From assembly GCF_008274215.1 (NCBI RefSeq), contig NZ_VTPS01000009.1, positions 46,682-110,681 of the forward strand: a DNA stretch of 64,000 nt, in the 5' to 3' direction. The position numbers were made by a program, and so were the translations under genes. Shown here in pieces: positions 40,711 through 50,527 of this stretch. Source of the DNA: Calorimonas adulescens. Lineage in GTDB: Bacteria > Bacillota > Thermoanaerobacteria > Thermoanaerobacterales > UBA4877. Below the pieces are notes generated by a model, which was not told the origin of the DNA, made no database searches, and worked only from the letters and a program-made list of their open reading frames with translations. How positions within the stretch are numbered: the stretch's first letter is position 1; each line of letters starts with the position of its first letter.

Positions 40711-43488
40711 ATGGATTATAATGAAACTTTAAATCTACCAAAGACGTCGTTTCCAATGAAAGCAAATTTACCATCAAAGGAACCTGAGATATTGAAGTTC
40801 TGGGATGAGATAGATATTAATGCTCTTGTTTTGGATAAGAACAAAGATAAACCAAAATATATTTTGCATGATGGTCCACCATATGCAAATGGCGATCTTC
40901 ATCTTGGGCACACGCTTAACAAAATTTTAAAAGATATAATCAATAAATATAAAAGTATGAGAGGCTATAATACCCCATATGTTCCCGGTTGGGATACACA
41001 TGGTCTACCCATAGAGGCACAGGCAATAAAAAAATTAGGTATAAACAAAAACGAAATTAATCCTGTTGAGTTTCGTAAAATGTGCAGACAATATGCATTG
41101 GAACAAGTCGATATTCAAAGGGAGGAATTCAAGAGACTAGGCGTACGCGGTGACTGGGATCATCCTTACCTTACACTAAATCCTGAATTCGAAGCCAAAC
41201 AAATAGAAATATTTGGCCAGATGGCTGAAAAGGGTTATATATATAAAGGATTAAAACCAGTATATTGGTGTACAACATGTGAAACAGCTCTTGCAGAGGC
41301 AGAAATAGAGTATAAGGATGAAACAGCAGACAGCATATATGTAAAGTTTGGGGTTACGGATGACAGGGGATTATTTAGAAAGTTAATAGATGATATAAGT
41401 AAGATATACTTTGTGATATGGACAACAACCACATGGACAATACCAGCAAACCTTGCCATTTCATTAAATCCTGAATTTGACTATAGCCTTGTAGCAGCCA
41501 ATGGAGAGGTTTATGTAATGGCAACTGAACTGGTTAAAAGTGTGCTCCATGATTTGAATATATCAGAGTATAAGATTCTTGGCAGTTTTAAGGGGCAGGA
41601 AATGGAGGGAATAAAGACAAAGCATCCTCTCTATGATAGGGATTCAGTGATAATTGTTGGAGATCATGTAACCCTCGATACAGGCACTGGCTGTGTTCAT
41701 ACTGCACCCGGGCATGGTGAAGAAGATTTTATTGTGGGACAGAAATATGGACTTCCAGCATTCAATCCTGTGGATGAGAAGGGATTTTTCAAAGCTGAAG
41801 CAGGGAAGTATGCTGGTATGAAATATTACAATGCAAATCGCGAGATAGAAAAAGATTTGGCTGAAGCAGGAGCTCTTCTTGGCAAGAAAAAGATTTTACA
41901 TTCTTACCCACATTGCTGGCGGTGCAAGAATCCAGTTATTTTTAGAGCTACTGAACAGTGGTTTGCTTCAGTTAAAGGATTCAGAGAAGAGGCATTAAAA
42001 GCAATAAAAGAGGTTGAATGGGTTCCCGAATGGGGTGAAGAGAGGATAACCAATATGGTTAAAGATAGGGAAGACTGGTGTATTTCAAGACAGCGCCTCT
42101 GGGGTGTGCCTATACCGATTTTTTACTGTCAGGAGTGTGGTGAAGCATTAATAGATAAGGAAACTATTGCTAAAATATCTGACATTTTTAGAGAAAAGGG
42201 TTCTGATGCCTGGTTTGAAATGTCACCTGAAGAATTATTACCTGAAGGTAAAAAATGCAGGTGTGGTTCTACGAATTTTAGAAAAGAAACAGATATAATG
42301 GATGTATGGTTTGATTCAGGGTCCACCCATGCAGCGGTATTAGAAACCCGGGATGATTTAAGATGGCCTGCCGATATGTATCTTGAAGGATCGGACCAAC
42401 ACAGGGGTTGGTTTCAATCGTCATTATTAACTTCAGTAGCTACCAGAGGAAAAGCGCCATACAGGTCTGTCCTGACCCATGGGTTTGTTGTGGATGGTGA
42501 AGGGAGAAAGATGTCAAAATCTCTCGGGAATGGAATAGATCCCGATGAAATTATAAAGAAGTATGGTGCTGAAATTTTACGCCTATGGGTTATTTCTTCT
42601 GATTATACATCGGATGTAAGAATATCTGATAAAATACTGGGTCAGCTTACAGAAGTATACAAGAAGATAAGAAATACTATTAGATTCATGCTGGGAAATC
42701 TCTATGACTTTGATCCTGATAAGGATATGGTAGGCTATCAAGATATGGAAGAAATCGATAAATGGGCTTTGCTGCGCCTCGAGAGGCTAAAAGATAGAAT
42801 AAATGATGCATACGAAGGCTATCAATATCATCTTATATATCATTTATTTCACAATTTCTGTGTTGTGGATATGAGTAATCAGTATCTGGACATTATAAAA
42901 GATAGACTATATACTTTCAAAGCAAATTCTAAGGAAAGAAGATCAGCTCAAACTGCTTTATACATCATTTTAAATGATATGATAAAATTAATAGCACCCG
43001 TACTCAGCTTTACCACAGAGGAAGCATGGGGTTATATGCCTCATAGAAAAGACGAAAATTATGAGAGCGTACAACTTACAGATTGGCCTGAGAAAAATGA
43101 GGATTATATAGATATTGAATTGGAAGATAGATGGAATAAAATTATGGATATAAGGGGAGAAGTGACCAGGGCCCTTGAGATTGCGCGTAATAGTAAGATT
43201 ATAGGACATTCTTTAAACGCAGAAGTCACCCTATACCCCTCAGATGATATTAAAGATACTGTCAATTATTTCTATAATAAGTTAGACACAATATTTATTG
43301 TTTCTAAGGTAAATGTATGTAATTATGAGGATGCAGGTGACGATATAACCTATGAGACAGAAAGCCTGAAAATTAAGGTTCAGCAGGCTCCTGGTCAAAA
43401 ATGCAGCAGATGCTGGGTATATAGTGAGACTGTAGGGCAAGATCCTGAACATCCGGACCTCTGCCACAAATGTATAACTAATTTGTAA
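40711..43488 (+). CDS. ileS: Isoleucyl-tRNA synthetase
   Basis: The 925-residue protein is a class Ia synthetase with the HIGH motif as DLHLGHTLN in PPYANGDLHLGH, the GWDTHGLPIE segment, an editing domain (TTTTWTIPANLAI, GTGCVHTAPGHGEEDF) and KMSKS in GRKMSKSLGN. C-terminal zinc ligands are CSRCW and CHKC. It charges tRNA-Ile and is controlled by the T-box in front. GGAGG precedes the ATG. The length and Cys cluster match the Firmicute type 1 enzyme. Confidence 0.97.
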   Translation: MDYNETLNLPKTSFPMKANLPSKEPEILKFWDEIDINALVLDKNKDKPKYILHDGPPYANGDLHLGHTLNKILKDIINKYKSMRGYNTPYVPGWDTHGLPIEAQAIKKLGINKNEINPVEFRKMCRQYALEQVDIQREEFKRLGVRGDWDHPYLTLNPEFEAKQIEIFGQMAEKGYIYKGLKPVYWCTTCETALAEAEIEYKDETADSIYVKFGVTDDRGLFRKLIDDISKIYFVIWTTTTWTIPANLAISLNPEFDYSLVAANGEVYVMATELVKSVLHDLNISEYKILGSFKGQEMEGIKTKHPLYDRDSVIIVGDHVTLDTGTGCVHTAPGHGEEDFIVGQKYGLPAFNPVDEKGFFKAEAGKYAGMKYYNANREIEKDLAEAGALLGKKKILHSYPHCWRCKNPVIFRATEQWFASVKGFREEALKAIKEVEWVPEWGEERITNMVKDREDWCISRQRLWGVPIPIFYCQECGEALIDKETIAKISDIFREKGSDAWFEMSPEELLPEGKKCRCGSTNFRKETDIMDVWFDSGSTHAAVLETRDDLRWPADMYLEGSDQHRGWFQSSLLTSVATRGKAPYRSVLTHGFVVDGEGRKMSKSLGNGIDPDEIIKKYGAEILRLWVISSDYTSDVRISDKILGQLTEVYKKIRNTIRFMLGNLYDFDPDKDMVGYQDMEEIDKWALLRLERLKDRINDAYEGYQYHLIYHLFHNFCVVDMSNQYLDIIKDRLYTFKANSKERRSAQTALYIILNDMIKLIAPVLSFTTEEAWGYMPHRKDENYESVQLTDWPEKNEDYIDIELEDRWNKIMDIRGEVTRALEIARNSKIIGHSLNAEVTLYPSDDIKDTVNYFYNKLDTIFIVSKVNVCNYEDAGDDITYETESLKIKVQQAPGQKCSRCWVYSETVGQDPEHPDLCHKCITNL

Positions 43489-43514
43489 GGGTTCTATAGG
43501 CCCTTACTTTTTTT
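43485..43514 (+). terminator. Terminator after ileS
   Basis: GTAAGGG (43485-43491) pairs with CCCTTAC (43501-43507), followed by TTTTTTT. The stem contains the ileS stop codon. Confidence 0.88.
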
Positions 43515-43528
43515 ACGAGGTGATTGTT

Positions 43529-44218
43529 TTGATAGGCGTTATAGGTGCAATGGGTGAAGAAATAGAAATTTTACTAAGAAAGAGTAAAATTAAAAGAAAA
43601 ACCGTAATAGCTGGAATGATGTTCATTGAATGTGCTATTGAAGATGTAAACTGTATACTGGTAGTATCAGGCATTGGTAAAGTAAATGCAGCTGTATGTA
43701 CACAGATTTTAATTTCAAATTTCAGTGTAAGCAAAATAATAAATACTGGAGTTGCTGGTGCCATTGATAGCATGCTTGATATAGGCGATATAGTTATTTC
43801 AAGCGAACTTATAGAATACGATGTTGATGTTACAGTATTTGGGTATAAACGTGGCGTTATTCCAAGAATGAAGACGTCGATTTTTAAAGCTGAGCCACGC
43901 CTTATTGATTATGCCTTGACCGCTTGCAAAAAAAATCAAGATATTAATAGTTATGTGGGAAGGATTATTTCAGGGGACAAATTTGTAGCAAACAAAGATG
44001 AAGTAATAAGCTTAAAAAAAGAGTTTAATGGTCTTGCAGTAGAGATGGAGGGTGCAGCTATAGCCCATACGTGTTATTTAAATAAAGTACCATTTGTTAT
44101 AATTAGAGCAATTTCTGATAGAGCTGATGGGAAAGCAAATATAAGTTATAATCAATTTGTACACTCCTCTGCCAAGACTGCTAGTAACATAATATTGGAT
44201 ATGATAGGAAACTTGTAA
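43529..44218 (+). CDS. mtnN: 5'-methylthioadenosine/S-adenosylhomocysteine nucleosidase
   Basis: TTG 43529 follows GAGGTG by 6 bases and gives the family start IGVIGAMGEEIEIL; GTG 43520 lies in the SD. The 229-residue protein has VVSGIGKVNAAV, NTGVAGAIDSMLDIGDIVIS, SGDKFVANKDE and the purine-binding AVEMEGAAIAHTCYLNKVPFVIIRAISDRADG with the catalytic Asp at the end. It hydrolyses MTA and SAH to adenine, recycling products of SAM use. It lies alone between two terminator-like regions. Confidence 0.93.
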   Translation: MIGVIGAMGEEIEILLRKSKIKRKTVIAGMMFIECAIEDVNCILVVSGIGKVNAAVCTQILISNFSVSKIINTGVAGAIDSMLDIGDIVISSELIEYDVDVTVFGYKRGVIPRMKTSIFKAEPRLIDYALTACKKNQDINSYVGRIISGDKFVANKDEVISLKKEFNGLAVEMEGAAIAHTCYLNKVPFVIIRAISDRADGKANISYNQFVHSSAKTASNIILDMIGNL

Positions 44219-44286
44219 AGAAGCTCATAAATTTTATAAGAGTGTGCAAAATATATAATAAGTTTCTTATATAGGAGCCATAACAA

Positions 44287-44574
44287 ATGCAGTATAATAA
44301 CAATGAGGAAGAACTATTAAGAAAGCTAAATGATGTTTCTATTATGTTAGAGAGGACAAATATTAATGAATATGTACAATTACTTCAAAGACCCGGAAAG
44401 ATGCTGTTGATCAATTTTTCGAGTGGTCTGGTTAGGGGATTGGGGATGGCTATCGGTTTTACAATTCTTGGAGCTATCGTTTTAATAATATTACAGAGGA
44501 TTGTAATGTTAAATATCCCGCTGATTGGTAATTTTGTAGCAGATGTTATAAAAGTTGTAGAGATGCAGCTTTAG
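44287..44574 (+). CDS. DUF5665 membrane protein
   Basis: A 95-residue protein: a charged N-terminal helix, then LINFSSGLVRGLGMAIGFTILGAIVLIILQRIV with one long or two short membrane segments, and a C-terminal IPLIGNFVADVIKVVE. This matches the DUF5665 family, found in clostridia near mtnN and yteA-like genes. The function is unknown. It is followed at 10 bases by the yteA-like gene and may be cotranscribed. Confidence 0.8.
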   Translation: MQYNNNEEELLRKLNDVSIMLERTNINEYVQLLQRPGKMLLINFSSGLVRGLGMAIGFTILGAIVLIILQRIVMLNIPLIGNFVADVIKVVEMQL

Positions 44575-44584
44575 GAGGACCTAT

Positions 44585-45241
44585 ATGGACAATAACAAAT
44601 TGAACCATTATAAACAAAGGCTTTTAAAACTAAAGTCGGATTATGAGCAACTTGAACACAATATAATTGATAACAGCAATCTGAATATATCTGAACGTGA
44701 AGAATATGAGGAACTATCATTCTATGACAATCATCCTGCTGATCTTGGAGAGGAAACATATTTAAGAGAACTTAATTATTCAAGATTAGATAGTGTTAAA
44801 AACATCTTAAATTCAATCAATGATGCTTTAAAGCGGATTGATGAAAACAGTTTTGGATTTTGCAAGACATGTGGAAGGGTAATAGAGGAAGAAAGATTAG
44901 AGATTATGCCTTATGCAGCATACTGTATAAAGTGTGAAAAAAAGCATGAACAACTATCTGCAGAGAATACGAACTTTAGACCAATAGAAGAAAAAAATTT
45001 CCCTAATTCTTTTGGAGACACAAATATGGATTATAAGGACGAAAACGTAGAATTTGATGGAGAAGATAGCTATCAATCACTTGAAAGGTTCAATAAAACG
45101 AACGATCCTAGCTATCAAACAGGAGACCAAATTAATATAGGGGATGAAGTTCAGTCAGGCACTGTAGAGGCCACTGATAACATTTCCAATGCTTATTATA
45201 AAGAGATTTTAGAAAATGAAAGAGATAATAAAGAAGGATAG
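44585..45241 (+). CDS. yteA: YteA-like DksA/TraR zinc-finger protein
   Basis: The 218-residue protein has an N-terminal coiled coil (HYKQRLLKLKSDYEQLEHNI), the SFYDNHPADLGEETYLRE segment typical of the YteA sporulation-associated family, and a DksA-type zinc finger FGFCKTCGRVI...YAAYCIKCEKKH (C-x2-C and C-x2-C). An acidic C-terminal tail follows. It may act on RNA polymerase like DksA, but the role in Firmicutes is not well known. GGAGG precedes the ATG. Confidence 0.87.
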   Translation: MDNNKLNHYKQRLLKLKSDYEQLEHNIIDNSNLNISEREEYEELSFYDNHPADLGEETYLRELNYSRLDSVKNILNSINDALKRIDENSFGFCKTCGRVIEEERLEIMPYAAYCIKCEKKHEQLSAENTNFRPIEEKNFPNSFGDTNMDYKDENVEFDGEDSYQSLERFNKTNDPSYQTGDQINIGDEVQSGTVEATDNISNAYYKEILENERDNKEG

Positions 45242-45397
45242 TATAAAATTTTATCGGGTCATTTAGCCAGTATTTTATAGAGCATTTTGTCTGGCATGTC
45301 GGGGCGCACAAGCTTTTTGCTTTATCTCTTCTGCAATAGCAAATAAGAGTGGGGTGGTTTGTTCAAGGCTAAGACTCTAAAAATTATAGATAAAAAT

Positions 45398-46092
45398 TCA
45401 TGAATAGTAGGGGCTACGGGTGGAAGCATGCCCCGTTTTTTCTTTCATAAGGCAAGCTTTTTTAAATTCATGCATACAAAATGAAGCATGAAGTAATGTC
45501 TGACTTTCCTCAAGCCTTGTAGATTGGTATAGCGCACCATGTTTTTCTTTTGCATCTGCAAAGATACGTTCAATGGTCTGGCAGCGCATTTTATATAGTT
45601 CTCTGCCCCATGGGGTGTGTCTTATGTCTTCTGCTATCTCCACATATTATTCCCAGATATGACGGGTTATTACTTTTGTATTATTTTTGCTCTGGGTACA
45701 TTGCATTAGCACGTGGCATTCATGGCATATATGTGGATTACTTTTATATTCTTGGTATCCTGCTCGGTTGGTAGTGCTATATTTTAGCATTTGGTCGTTG
45801 GGGTATATATAGCAATCATAATATTCATCGTAAACATAATCTCGTTTTTTAAAGTAGCCTTTTTTGGTCATTGGTCTTTTGTAGGGCATGATGAGTAGTT
45901 TTTCTTTGCTTTTCGTTTGGTATTTATTTCATTTAATAATTTCCTTTTATATTTTATGGCTCGTTGTTCAGCCATTTTCTTGATATATTTATTTTTATTG
46001 GCACTGGCTTTTATGTGTGTGGCATCAATAAATATGGTATCTGTCCTGACAAATTCGCACTCCATGGCTTCCATTAATACCTTTATAAACAT
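45398..46092 (-). pseudogene. Decayed IS1182-type transposase
   Basis: On the minus strand three broken frames succeed one another. 46092-45868 has VRTDTIFIDATHIKASANKNKY (with the first catalytic Asp), 45889-45647 has MTKKGYFKKRDYVYDEYYDCYIYPNDQMLKY and YKSNPHICHECHVLMQCTQSKN, and 45643-45398 has DIRHTPWGRELYKMRCQTIERIFADAKEKHG. The region between the first two, with the second Asp, is deleted, and the last frame shifts after KEKHG. The N-terminus is also missing. It is a long-dead insertion between yteA and tRNA-Trp. A GGGGC...GCCCC hairpin followed by T lies at 45409-45437. Confidence 0.85.
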
Positions 46093-46152
46093 ATATTATC
46101 AGAAAGGCTTTCAAGAGGTCCCATATCATGGAGCAAAGAAGGCGCACATAAA

Positions 46153-46392
46153 ATGGCTAAGCTAAGAGCAATAAAAGCAGACGGAGCCTCATTAAGAGAT
46201 GCAATAATAAAACAGCAGTATGAAGATTTAAAACCTGTTGAATTACCAAAGGAGACTATAAACAGAACCAAACAAAAGATTAAAAAGATATACTCAAAAT
46301 TCAGCACCATAGACAATCTACCTATTCTGCTAAATAAAAAGACATTCACCAGTATGGCTATACGGTCCATATTGCATGAGTGTGCAATATAG
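46153..46392 (+). CDS. Hypothetical protein or gene fragment beside the dead IS
   Basis: A 79-codon frame opposite in direction to the transposase remnant: MAKLRAIKADGASLRDAIIKQQYEDLKPVELPKETINRTKQKIKKIYSKFSTIDNL. It reads like a charged helical protein, perhaps the end of a longer gene whose start was lost. No ribosome site lies before the ATG. I do not recognise it. No further gene is seen from 46393 to the tRNA. Confidence 0.35.
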   Translation: MAKLRAIKADGASLRDAIIKQQYEDLKPVELPKETINRTKQKIKKIYSKFSTIDNLPILLNKKTFTSMAIRSILHECAI

Positions 46393-46537
46393 AGGAGCGA
46401 GATATCTTTCTACAAAAAGTGAACTTAATATTTTAAATAGCATGAACTTTATATTTTATGATGTTTTACCTTACAGTGTGATGGTGAGGTTTTTAAAAAC
46501 CTAAAAATACTTGACACGGACCATAAAAATCATGATG

Positions 46538-46566
46538 TTGACAGGTGATAAATAATCTGCTAAAAT
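46538..46566 (+). promoter_or_regulatory. Promoter of tRNA-Trp
   Basis: TTGACA (46538-46543) and TAAAAT (46561-46566) are 17 bases apart, with the tRNA starting 12 bases later. A second TTGACA lies at 46510-46515. Confidence 0.8.
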
Positions 46567-46577
46567 TACATTTGTGT

Positions 46578-46653
46578 AGGGGAGTAGCTCAATTGGTAGA
46601 GTAGCGGTCTCCAAAACCGTTGGTTGCGGGTTCGATTCCTGCCTCCCCTGCCA
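46578..46653 (+). tRNA. trnW: tRNA-Trp (CCA)
   Basis: Complete cloverleaf: acceptor AGGGGAG/CTCCCCT, D arm GCTC/GAGT, anticodon arm GCGGT-CTCCAAA-ACCGT with anticodon CCA, T arm with GTTCGATTC, discriminator G and encoded CCA. A terminator follows. The anticodon is the normal CCA, so this tRNA would not read UGA by standard pairing. Confidence 0.97.
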
Positions 46654-46658
46654 AAAGT

Positions 46659-46679
46659 GAGGCAAATGCCTCTTTTTTT
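46659..46679 (+). terminator. Terminator after tRNA-Trp
   Basis: GAGGC (46659-46663), loop AAAT, GCCTC (46668-46672), then TTTTTTT. Confidence 0.88.
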
Positions 46680-46702
46680 ATTATTATATGGGAGGTAAAT
46701 TC

Positions 46703-47134
46703 ATGTACTTTGTGATTGCTATAATTATCATACTAATTGATCAATTATCAAAACATTATATGGTCACCTATTTATCTAACGGAAATTCATGTCATATATT
46801 GGGTACAATACTGGAATTTACTCTTGTAAAAAATAAAGGGGCGGCATTTGGCATACTTCAGAATCAGACACTTTTTTTTATTATTATTACATTAATGGTT
46901 ACTATTGCTCTGGTGTATCTCTTGATTAACGTACCCGGTCAGTTTTATGCAAAACTTGCACTTTCGTTTATATTAGGAGGAGCGGTGGGTAATCTAATTG
47001 ACAGGGTAAGATTAGGTTATGTTATTGATTTTATCCACATTATTTATTGGCCTGTATTCAATGTTGCTGATATGTTCATCGTTACTGGTTCAATATTGCT
47101 GGCAGTATTTATTTTTTTAAGTGATAAAAAATAA
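46703..47134 (+). CDS. lspA: Lipoprotein signal peptidase II
   Basis: ATG 46703 follows GGGAGG by about 9 bases; the ATG at 46688 overlaps that SD. The 143-residue protein has four membrane segments, the IDQLSKHYMV N-terminal motif, and the catalytic aspartates in GAVGNLIDRVRLGYVIDFI and FNVADMFIV. It removes signal peptides from prolipoproteins. It is in an operon with rluD, nine bases downstream. Confidence 0.95.
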   Translation: MYFVIAIIIILIDQLSKHYMVTYLSNGNSCHILGTILEFTLVKNKGAAFGILQNQTLFFIIITLMVTIALVYLLINVPGQFYAKLALSFILGGAVGNLIDRVRLGYVIDFIHIIYWPVFNVADMFIVTGSILLAVFIFLSDKK

Positions 47135-47143
47135 GGTGATGAT

Positions 47144-48058
47144 ATGATTATCCAATCAGATCTCAATGATATAAGGGTAGATCAATTTTTGGCACTTAAG
47201 ACGAATTTTAGTCGGACATATATACAAAAATTAATCAAAGAAAAACTTGTAAGAATAAATGATAAAGTTATAAAAGCAAGTGAAAAGGTTAAATCAGGCG
47301 ATAATATAAGTATAGATATACCACCGGTTGAAGAACTAAAATTGGTGGCAGAAGATATACCAATAGATATAATCTATGAAGACGATGATTTAATTGTGGT
47401 TAATAAACCTAAGAATATGGTTGTACATCCTGCACCTGGGAACTATAGTGGTACATTGGTTAATGCTTTACTTTATAAGACAAAAAACTTATCCACTGTA
47501 AATGGTGTTGTTAGGCCGGGCATAGTACATAGACTTGATAAGGATACCACAGGTCTTATTATAGTTGCAAAGAATGATATTTCACATAAAGGGTTGGCAG
47601 AACAGCTTAAAAATCATTTGGTCAATAAAACTTATTTAGCTCTAGTAGACGGTGTAGTTAAAGATGATATGGGTACAATACATACTATGATAGGTCGAAA
47701 TCCAAAAGAACGAAAGAAAATGGCAGTTGTTGAAAATGGTAAAGAGGCAGTGACCACTTATAATGTCATTGAAAGACTAAATGGGTATACCTTTTTAAAG
47801 TTAAATATAAAGACGGGAAGAACTCATCAGATAAGGGTTCATTTGGCTTATATTGGCCATCCTATTGTTGGTGATAAACTTTATGGAAAGAAAAAAAATG
47901 AATTTGGTATTAATGGCCAACTTCTTCATGCACATAAAATTGGATTTATTCATCCTGCATATGGGAGATATATGGAATTTAGTGCCCCATTGCCGGAACA
48001 TTTCACGGATGTATTAAAGAAACTGGGTTCAAAGAAACTCAGCGACTTTGATAAATAG
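47144..48058 (+). CDS. rluD: RluD-family ribosomal pseudouridine synthase
   Basis: The 304-residue protein has an N-terminal S4 domain (IRVDQFLALKTNFSRTYIQKLIKEKLVRIND), then the RluA-type catalytic domain with VVNKPKNMVVHPAPGN, the HRLDKDTTGLIIVAKND motif holding the catalytic Asp, and INIKTGRTHQIRVHLAYIGHPIVGDKLYG. The usual target is uridines of helix 69 in 23S rRNA. The lspA-rluD pair is conserved in Firmicutes. AAGGTGATG precedes the ATG. Confidence 0.93.
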   Translation: MIIQSDLNDIRVDQFLALKTNFSRTYIQKLIKEKLVRINDKVIKASEKVKSGDNISIDIPPVEELKLVAEDIPIDIIYEDDDLIVVNKPKNMVVHPAPGNYSGTLVNALLYKTKNLSTVNGVVRPGIVHRLDKDTTGLIIVAKNDISHKGLAEQLKNHLVNKTYLALVDGVVKDDMGTIHTMIGRNPKERKKMAVVENGKEAVTTYNVIERLNGYTFLKLNIKTGRTHQIRVHLAYIGHPIVGDKLYGKKKNEFGINGQLLHAHKIGFIHPAYGRYMEFSAPLPEHFTDVLKKLGSKKLSDFDK

Positions 48059-48061
48059 CTT

Positions 48062-48091
48062 AAAATTCATATAGAATTTTGATTGTTTTTA
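48062..48091 (+). terminator. Weak terminator after rluD
   Basis: AAAATTC and GAATTTT form a short AT-rich stem with a five-base loop just after the rluD stop, followed by GATTGTTTTT. Confidence 0.4.
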
Positions 48092-48134
48092 TGTTATTAT
48101 GATAATGTAAATTTTGTAAGGGGGATGAAATTAT

Positions 48135-49250
48135 ATGATAATTGGTATACCAAAAGAGATTAAAGCAGAAGAGAACAGGGTAGCTATAACCCCAGCAGGT
48201 GTGAAAGCATTTACAAACGCAGGTCATAGAGTATTTATAGAAAAGTCGGCCGGGGCTGGAAGTGGTTTCACCGATGAAGAGTATGCAAAAGCTGGTGCTG
48301 AAATTCTTGATACTCCGAAGGAAGTTTTTGATAAGGCTGAAATGATAATTAAAGTAAAAGAACCACAACCCGCTGAATATGATTATTTTCATGAAGGGCA
48401 GGTATTATTCACCTATCTCCATCTTGCACCAGACCCAGAGCAAACAAGAGCTTTACTTGAGAAAAACATAGTTGGAATTGCTTACGAGACGGTACAACTG
48501 GATAATGGTGCGTTACCTCTCCTATCACCCATGAGTGAAATTGCAGGCAGAATGTCTGTACAGGTTGGTGCATGGCTACTTGAAAAAGTGAATGGTGGTC
48601 GTGGAATTTTACTCAGCGGCGTACCAGGAGTAGAGCAAGGCAATGTAACAATCATAGGTGGCGGAAATGTCGGCACAAATGCGGCTAAAATAGCTGTAGG
48701 TATGGGTGCGAAGGTAACTGTGCTTGATATTAATACATCAAGACTTGCATATTTAGATGATATATTTGGAGGAAGAATTACTACACTTGTTTCCAATGAA
48801 TATAATATTGAAGAGGCAGTCAAAGATGCTGACCTTGTTATAGGAGCAGTATTGATACCAGGAAGTAAAGCACCAAAACTGGTCAAAGAATATATGGTTA
48901 AAGAAATGAAACCTGGTTCTGTTATAGTGGATGTTGCCATAGATCAGGGTGGGTCGGTAGAGACGATAGATAGGATTACAACTCATGCCAATCCATACTT
49001 TATAAAATATAATGTAGTTCATTACTCTGTGGCTAATATGCCAGGTGCTGTGCCGCGTACATCAACCCTTGCCCTTACCAACGCTACGTTAAAATATGCC
49101 CTTGAATTAGCCAATAAAGGTTATGAAACGGCATTGAAAGACAATATGGCATTGATGAGGGGATTAAACGTATATTTTGGGAAAGTAACATATAAAGGAG
49201 TGGCAGATTCTCTTGGGTATGAATATGTTGATCCTAAAACTTTATTTTAG
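48135..49250 (+). CDS. ald: Alanine dehydrogenase
   Basis: The 371-residue protein matches Ald throughout: [21 protein letters not shown] at the start, Lys in [33 protein letters not shown], the NAD-binding [26 protein letters not shown] and [11 protein letters not shown]. It oxidises L-alanine to pyruvate and ammonia with NAD. It stands before the dacF-spoIIA genes; in Bacillus Ald is needed for normal sporulation, and L-alanine is a germinant, so the context is suggestive. A GGGGG site precedes the ATG. Confidence 0.96.
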   Translation: MIIGIPKEIKAEENRVAITPAGVKAFTNAGHRVFIEKSAGAGSGFTDEEYAKAGAEILDTPKEVFDKAEMIIKVKEPQPAEYDYFHEGQVLFTYLHLAPDPEQTRALLEKNIVGIAYETVQLDNGALPLLSPMSEIAGRMSVQVGAWLLEKVNGGRGILLSGVPGVEQGNVTIIGGGNVGTNAAKIAVGMGAKVTVLDINTSRLAYLDDIFGGRITTLVSNEYNIEEAVKDADLVIGAVLIPGSKAPKLVKEYMVKEMKPGSVIVDVAIDQGGSVETIDRITTHANPYFIKYNVVHYSVANMPGAVPRTSTLALTNATLKYALELANKGYETALKDNMALMRGLNVYFGKVTYKGVADSLGYEYVDPKTLF

Positions 49251-49290
49251 CTAAAAATGCTTAAAATTAAAGCACGTATTGTATAAACAT

Positions 49291-49331
49291 CCTCCTTTCT
49301 GGTTAATCTAACCTCAGAAGGAGGGTATTTT
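49291..49331 (+). promoter_or_regulatory. Hairpin that occludes the dacF ribosome site; possible ald terminator
   Basis: CCTCCTTTCTG (49291-49301) pairs with CAGAAGGAGG (49315-49324), with one bulge. The right arm contains the SD of dacF, and TATTTTT follows. It could end ald transcripts and hide the dacF SD in read-through mRNA, so that dacF is translated mainly from its own shorter transcript. Confidence 0.6.
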
Positions 49332-49332
49332 T

Positions 49333-50496
49333 ATGAAAAAGCATTATGCAATATTGATGCTTATTGCTGTGTTACTTTTTAGCAACTTCAACAGTGTATT
49401 TGCTTTTGATGATCAAAATCTATCAGGAAGCATACCTTTTGACGTTAATGCTAAGTCAGCAATTTTAATGGATTCTGACACGGGAACAGTCTTATATGAA
49501 AAGAATATACATGAACGCCTTGCTCCTGCTAGTGTTACAAAGATAATGACCTTATATCTTATAATGGAGGCTATTGATTCAGGTAAGATTAAGTTAGATG
49601 ATATGGTAAGAGTAAGTGAATATGCCAGTAGTATGGGTGGCTCTCAGGTTTATCTGGCACCGGGGGAAGAGATGTCAGTAGAAGATTTGATAAAGGCAAT
49701 AACAATAGCTTCAGCGAATGATGCTGCAGTTGCACTGGCAGAATATATTGCAGGCAGTGAGCAACTATTTGTAGAAATGATGAATGATGCGGTCAGCAAA
49801 TGGGGACTTAAGGATACACACTTTGTTAATGTGACAGGCTTACCAACGGATAACCATTATACTTCTGTTTATGATACTGCTATAATCTCTATGAAATTGA
49901 TTAATGAACATCCATCAATATTAAAGTATACATCAATTTGGATGGATACCTTAAGAGAAGGGAAATTTGGTTTAGCAAACACAAACAAGTTAATAAGGAC
50001 ATATGGAGCTGATGGACTAAAAACCGGTTCGACAGAAGAAGCAAAATATTGCTTATCTGCAACAAAAAAAGTTGGTAATACTCGTTTAATTGCAGTATTA
50101 TTTGGTGCACCAGATTCTAAAACAAGATTTGGTGAAACAATTAAGCTCTTAGATTATGGTTTTGCCAATTATGAAACATATAACCTTTTTAAAAAGGGTG
50201 ACCTAGTTGGAAAGATAAATGTGGAAAAGGGAAGTATCAACATTTATGAGATTAGGATACCAAAGGATATTTCAATTCTTATTAAAAAAGGTGAAGGTGG
50301 TAATATTGTAAGTAGTGTTGAACTGGTAGATAAAATAGTAGCTCCTGCCAAGGTAGGCTATGAAATTGGCAAAATTATAATCAAAAATAAGGGAGAAGTA
50401 ATTCAAGAAATTCCATTAACAACAGAAGTTGATATACAGAAGGCTACGTTTTCTAATATTATTAAAAAGATATATAAGTGCTGGCTGACTTTTTGA
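49333..50496 (+). CDS. dacF: D-alanyl-D-alanine carboxypeptidase DacF
   Basis: The 387-residue protein has a signal peptide (YAILMLIAVLLFSNFNSVFA), then a low-molecular-weight PBP domain: Ser in APASVTKIM (SxxK), SAND (SxN) and LKTGSTEEA (KTG). A C-terminal PBP5-like beta domain and an amphipathic membrane-binding end follow. In Bacillus dacF is co-transcribed with spoIIA and trims spore peptidoglycan. Here it lies in the same order but a terminator and a new promoter separate it from spoIIAA. AGAAGGAGGG precedes the ATG. Confidence 0.95.
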   Translation: MKKHYAILMLIAVLLFSNFNSVFAFDDQNLSGSIPFDVNAKSAILMDSDTGTVLYEKNIHERLAPASVTKIMTLYLIMEAIDSGKIKLDDMVRVSEYASSMGGSQVYLAPGEEMSVEDLIKAITIASANDAAVALAEYIAGSEQLFVEMMNDAVSKWGLKDTHFVNVTGLPTDNHYTSVYDTAIISMKLINEHPSILKYTSIWMDTLREGKFGLANTNKLIRTYGADGLKTGSTEEAKYCLSATKKVGNTRLIAVLFGAPDSKTRFGETIKLLDYGFANYETYNLFKKGDLVGKINVEKGSINIYEIRIPKDISILIKKGEGGNIVSSVELVDKIVAPAKVGYEIGKIIIKNKGEVIQEIPLTTEVDIQKATFSNIIKKIYKCWLTF

Positions 50497-50518
50497 GAGG
50501 TGTATACCTCTTTTTTTT
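50497..50518 (+). terminator. Terminator after dacF
   Basis: GAGGT (50497-50501), loop GTAT, ACCTC (50506-50510), then eight T. Confidence 0.88.
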
Positions 50519-50527
50519 AAAACACAA

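Noticed and set aside
45550..45774. Plus-strand frame over the transposase remnant
   Set aside because: It is antisense to recognisable transposase sequence and has no ribosome site.
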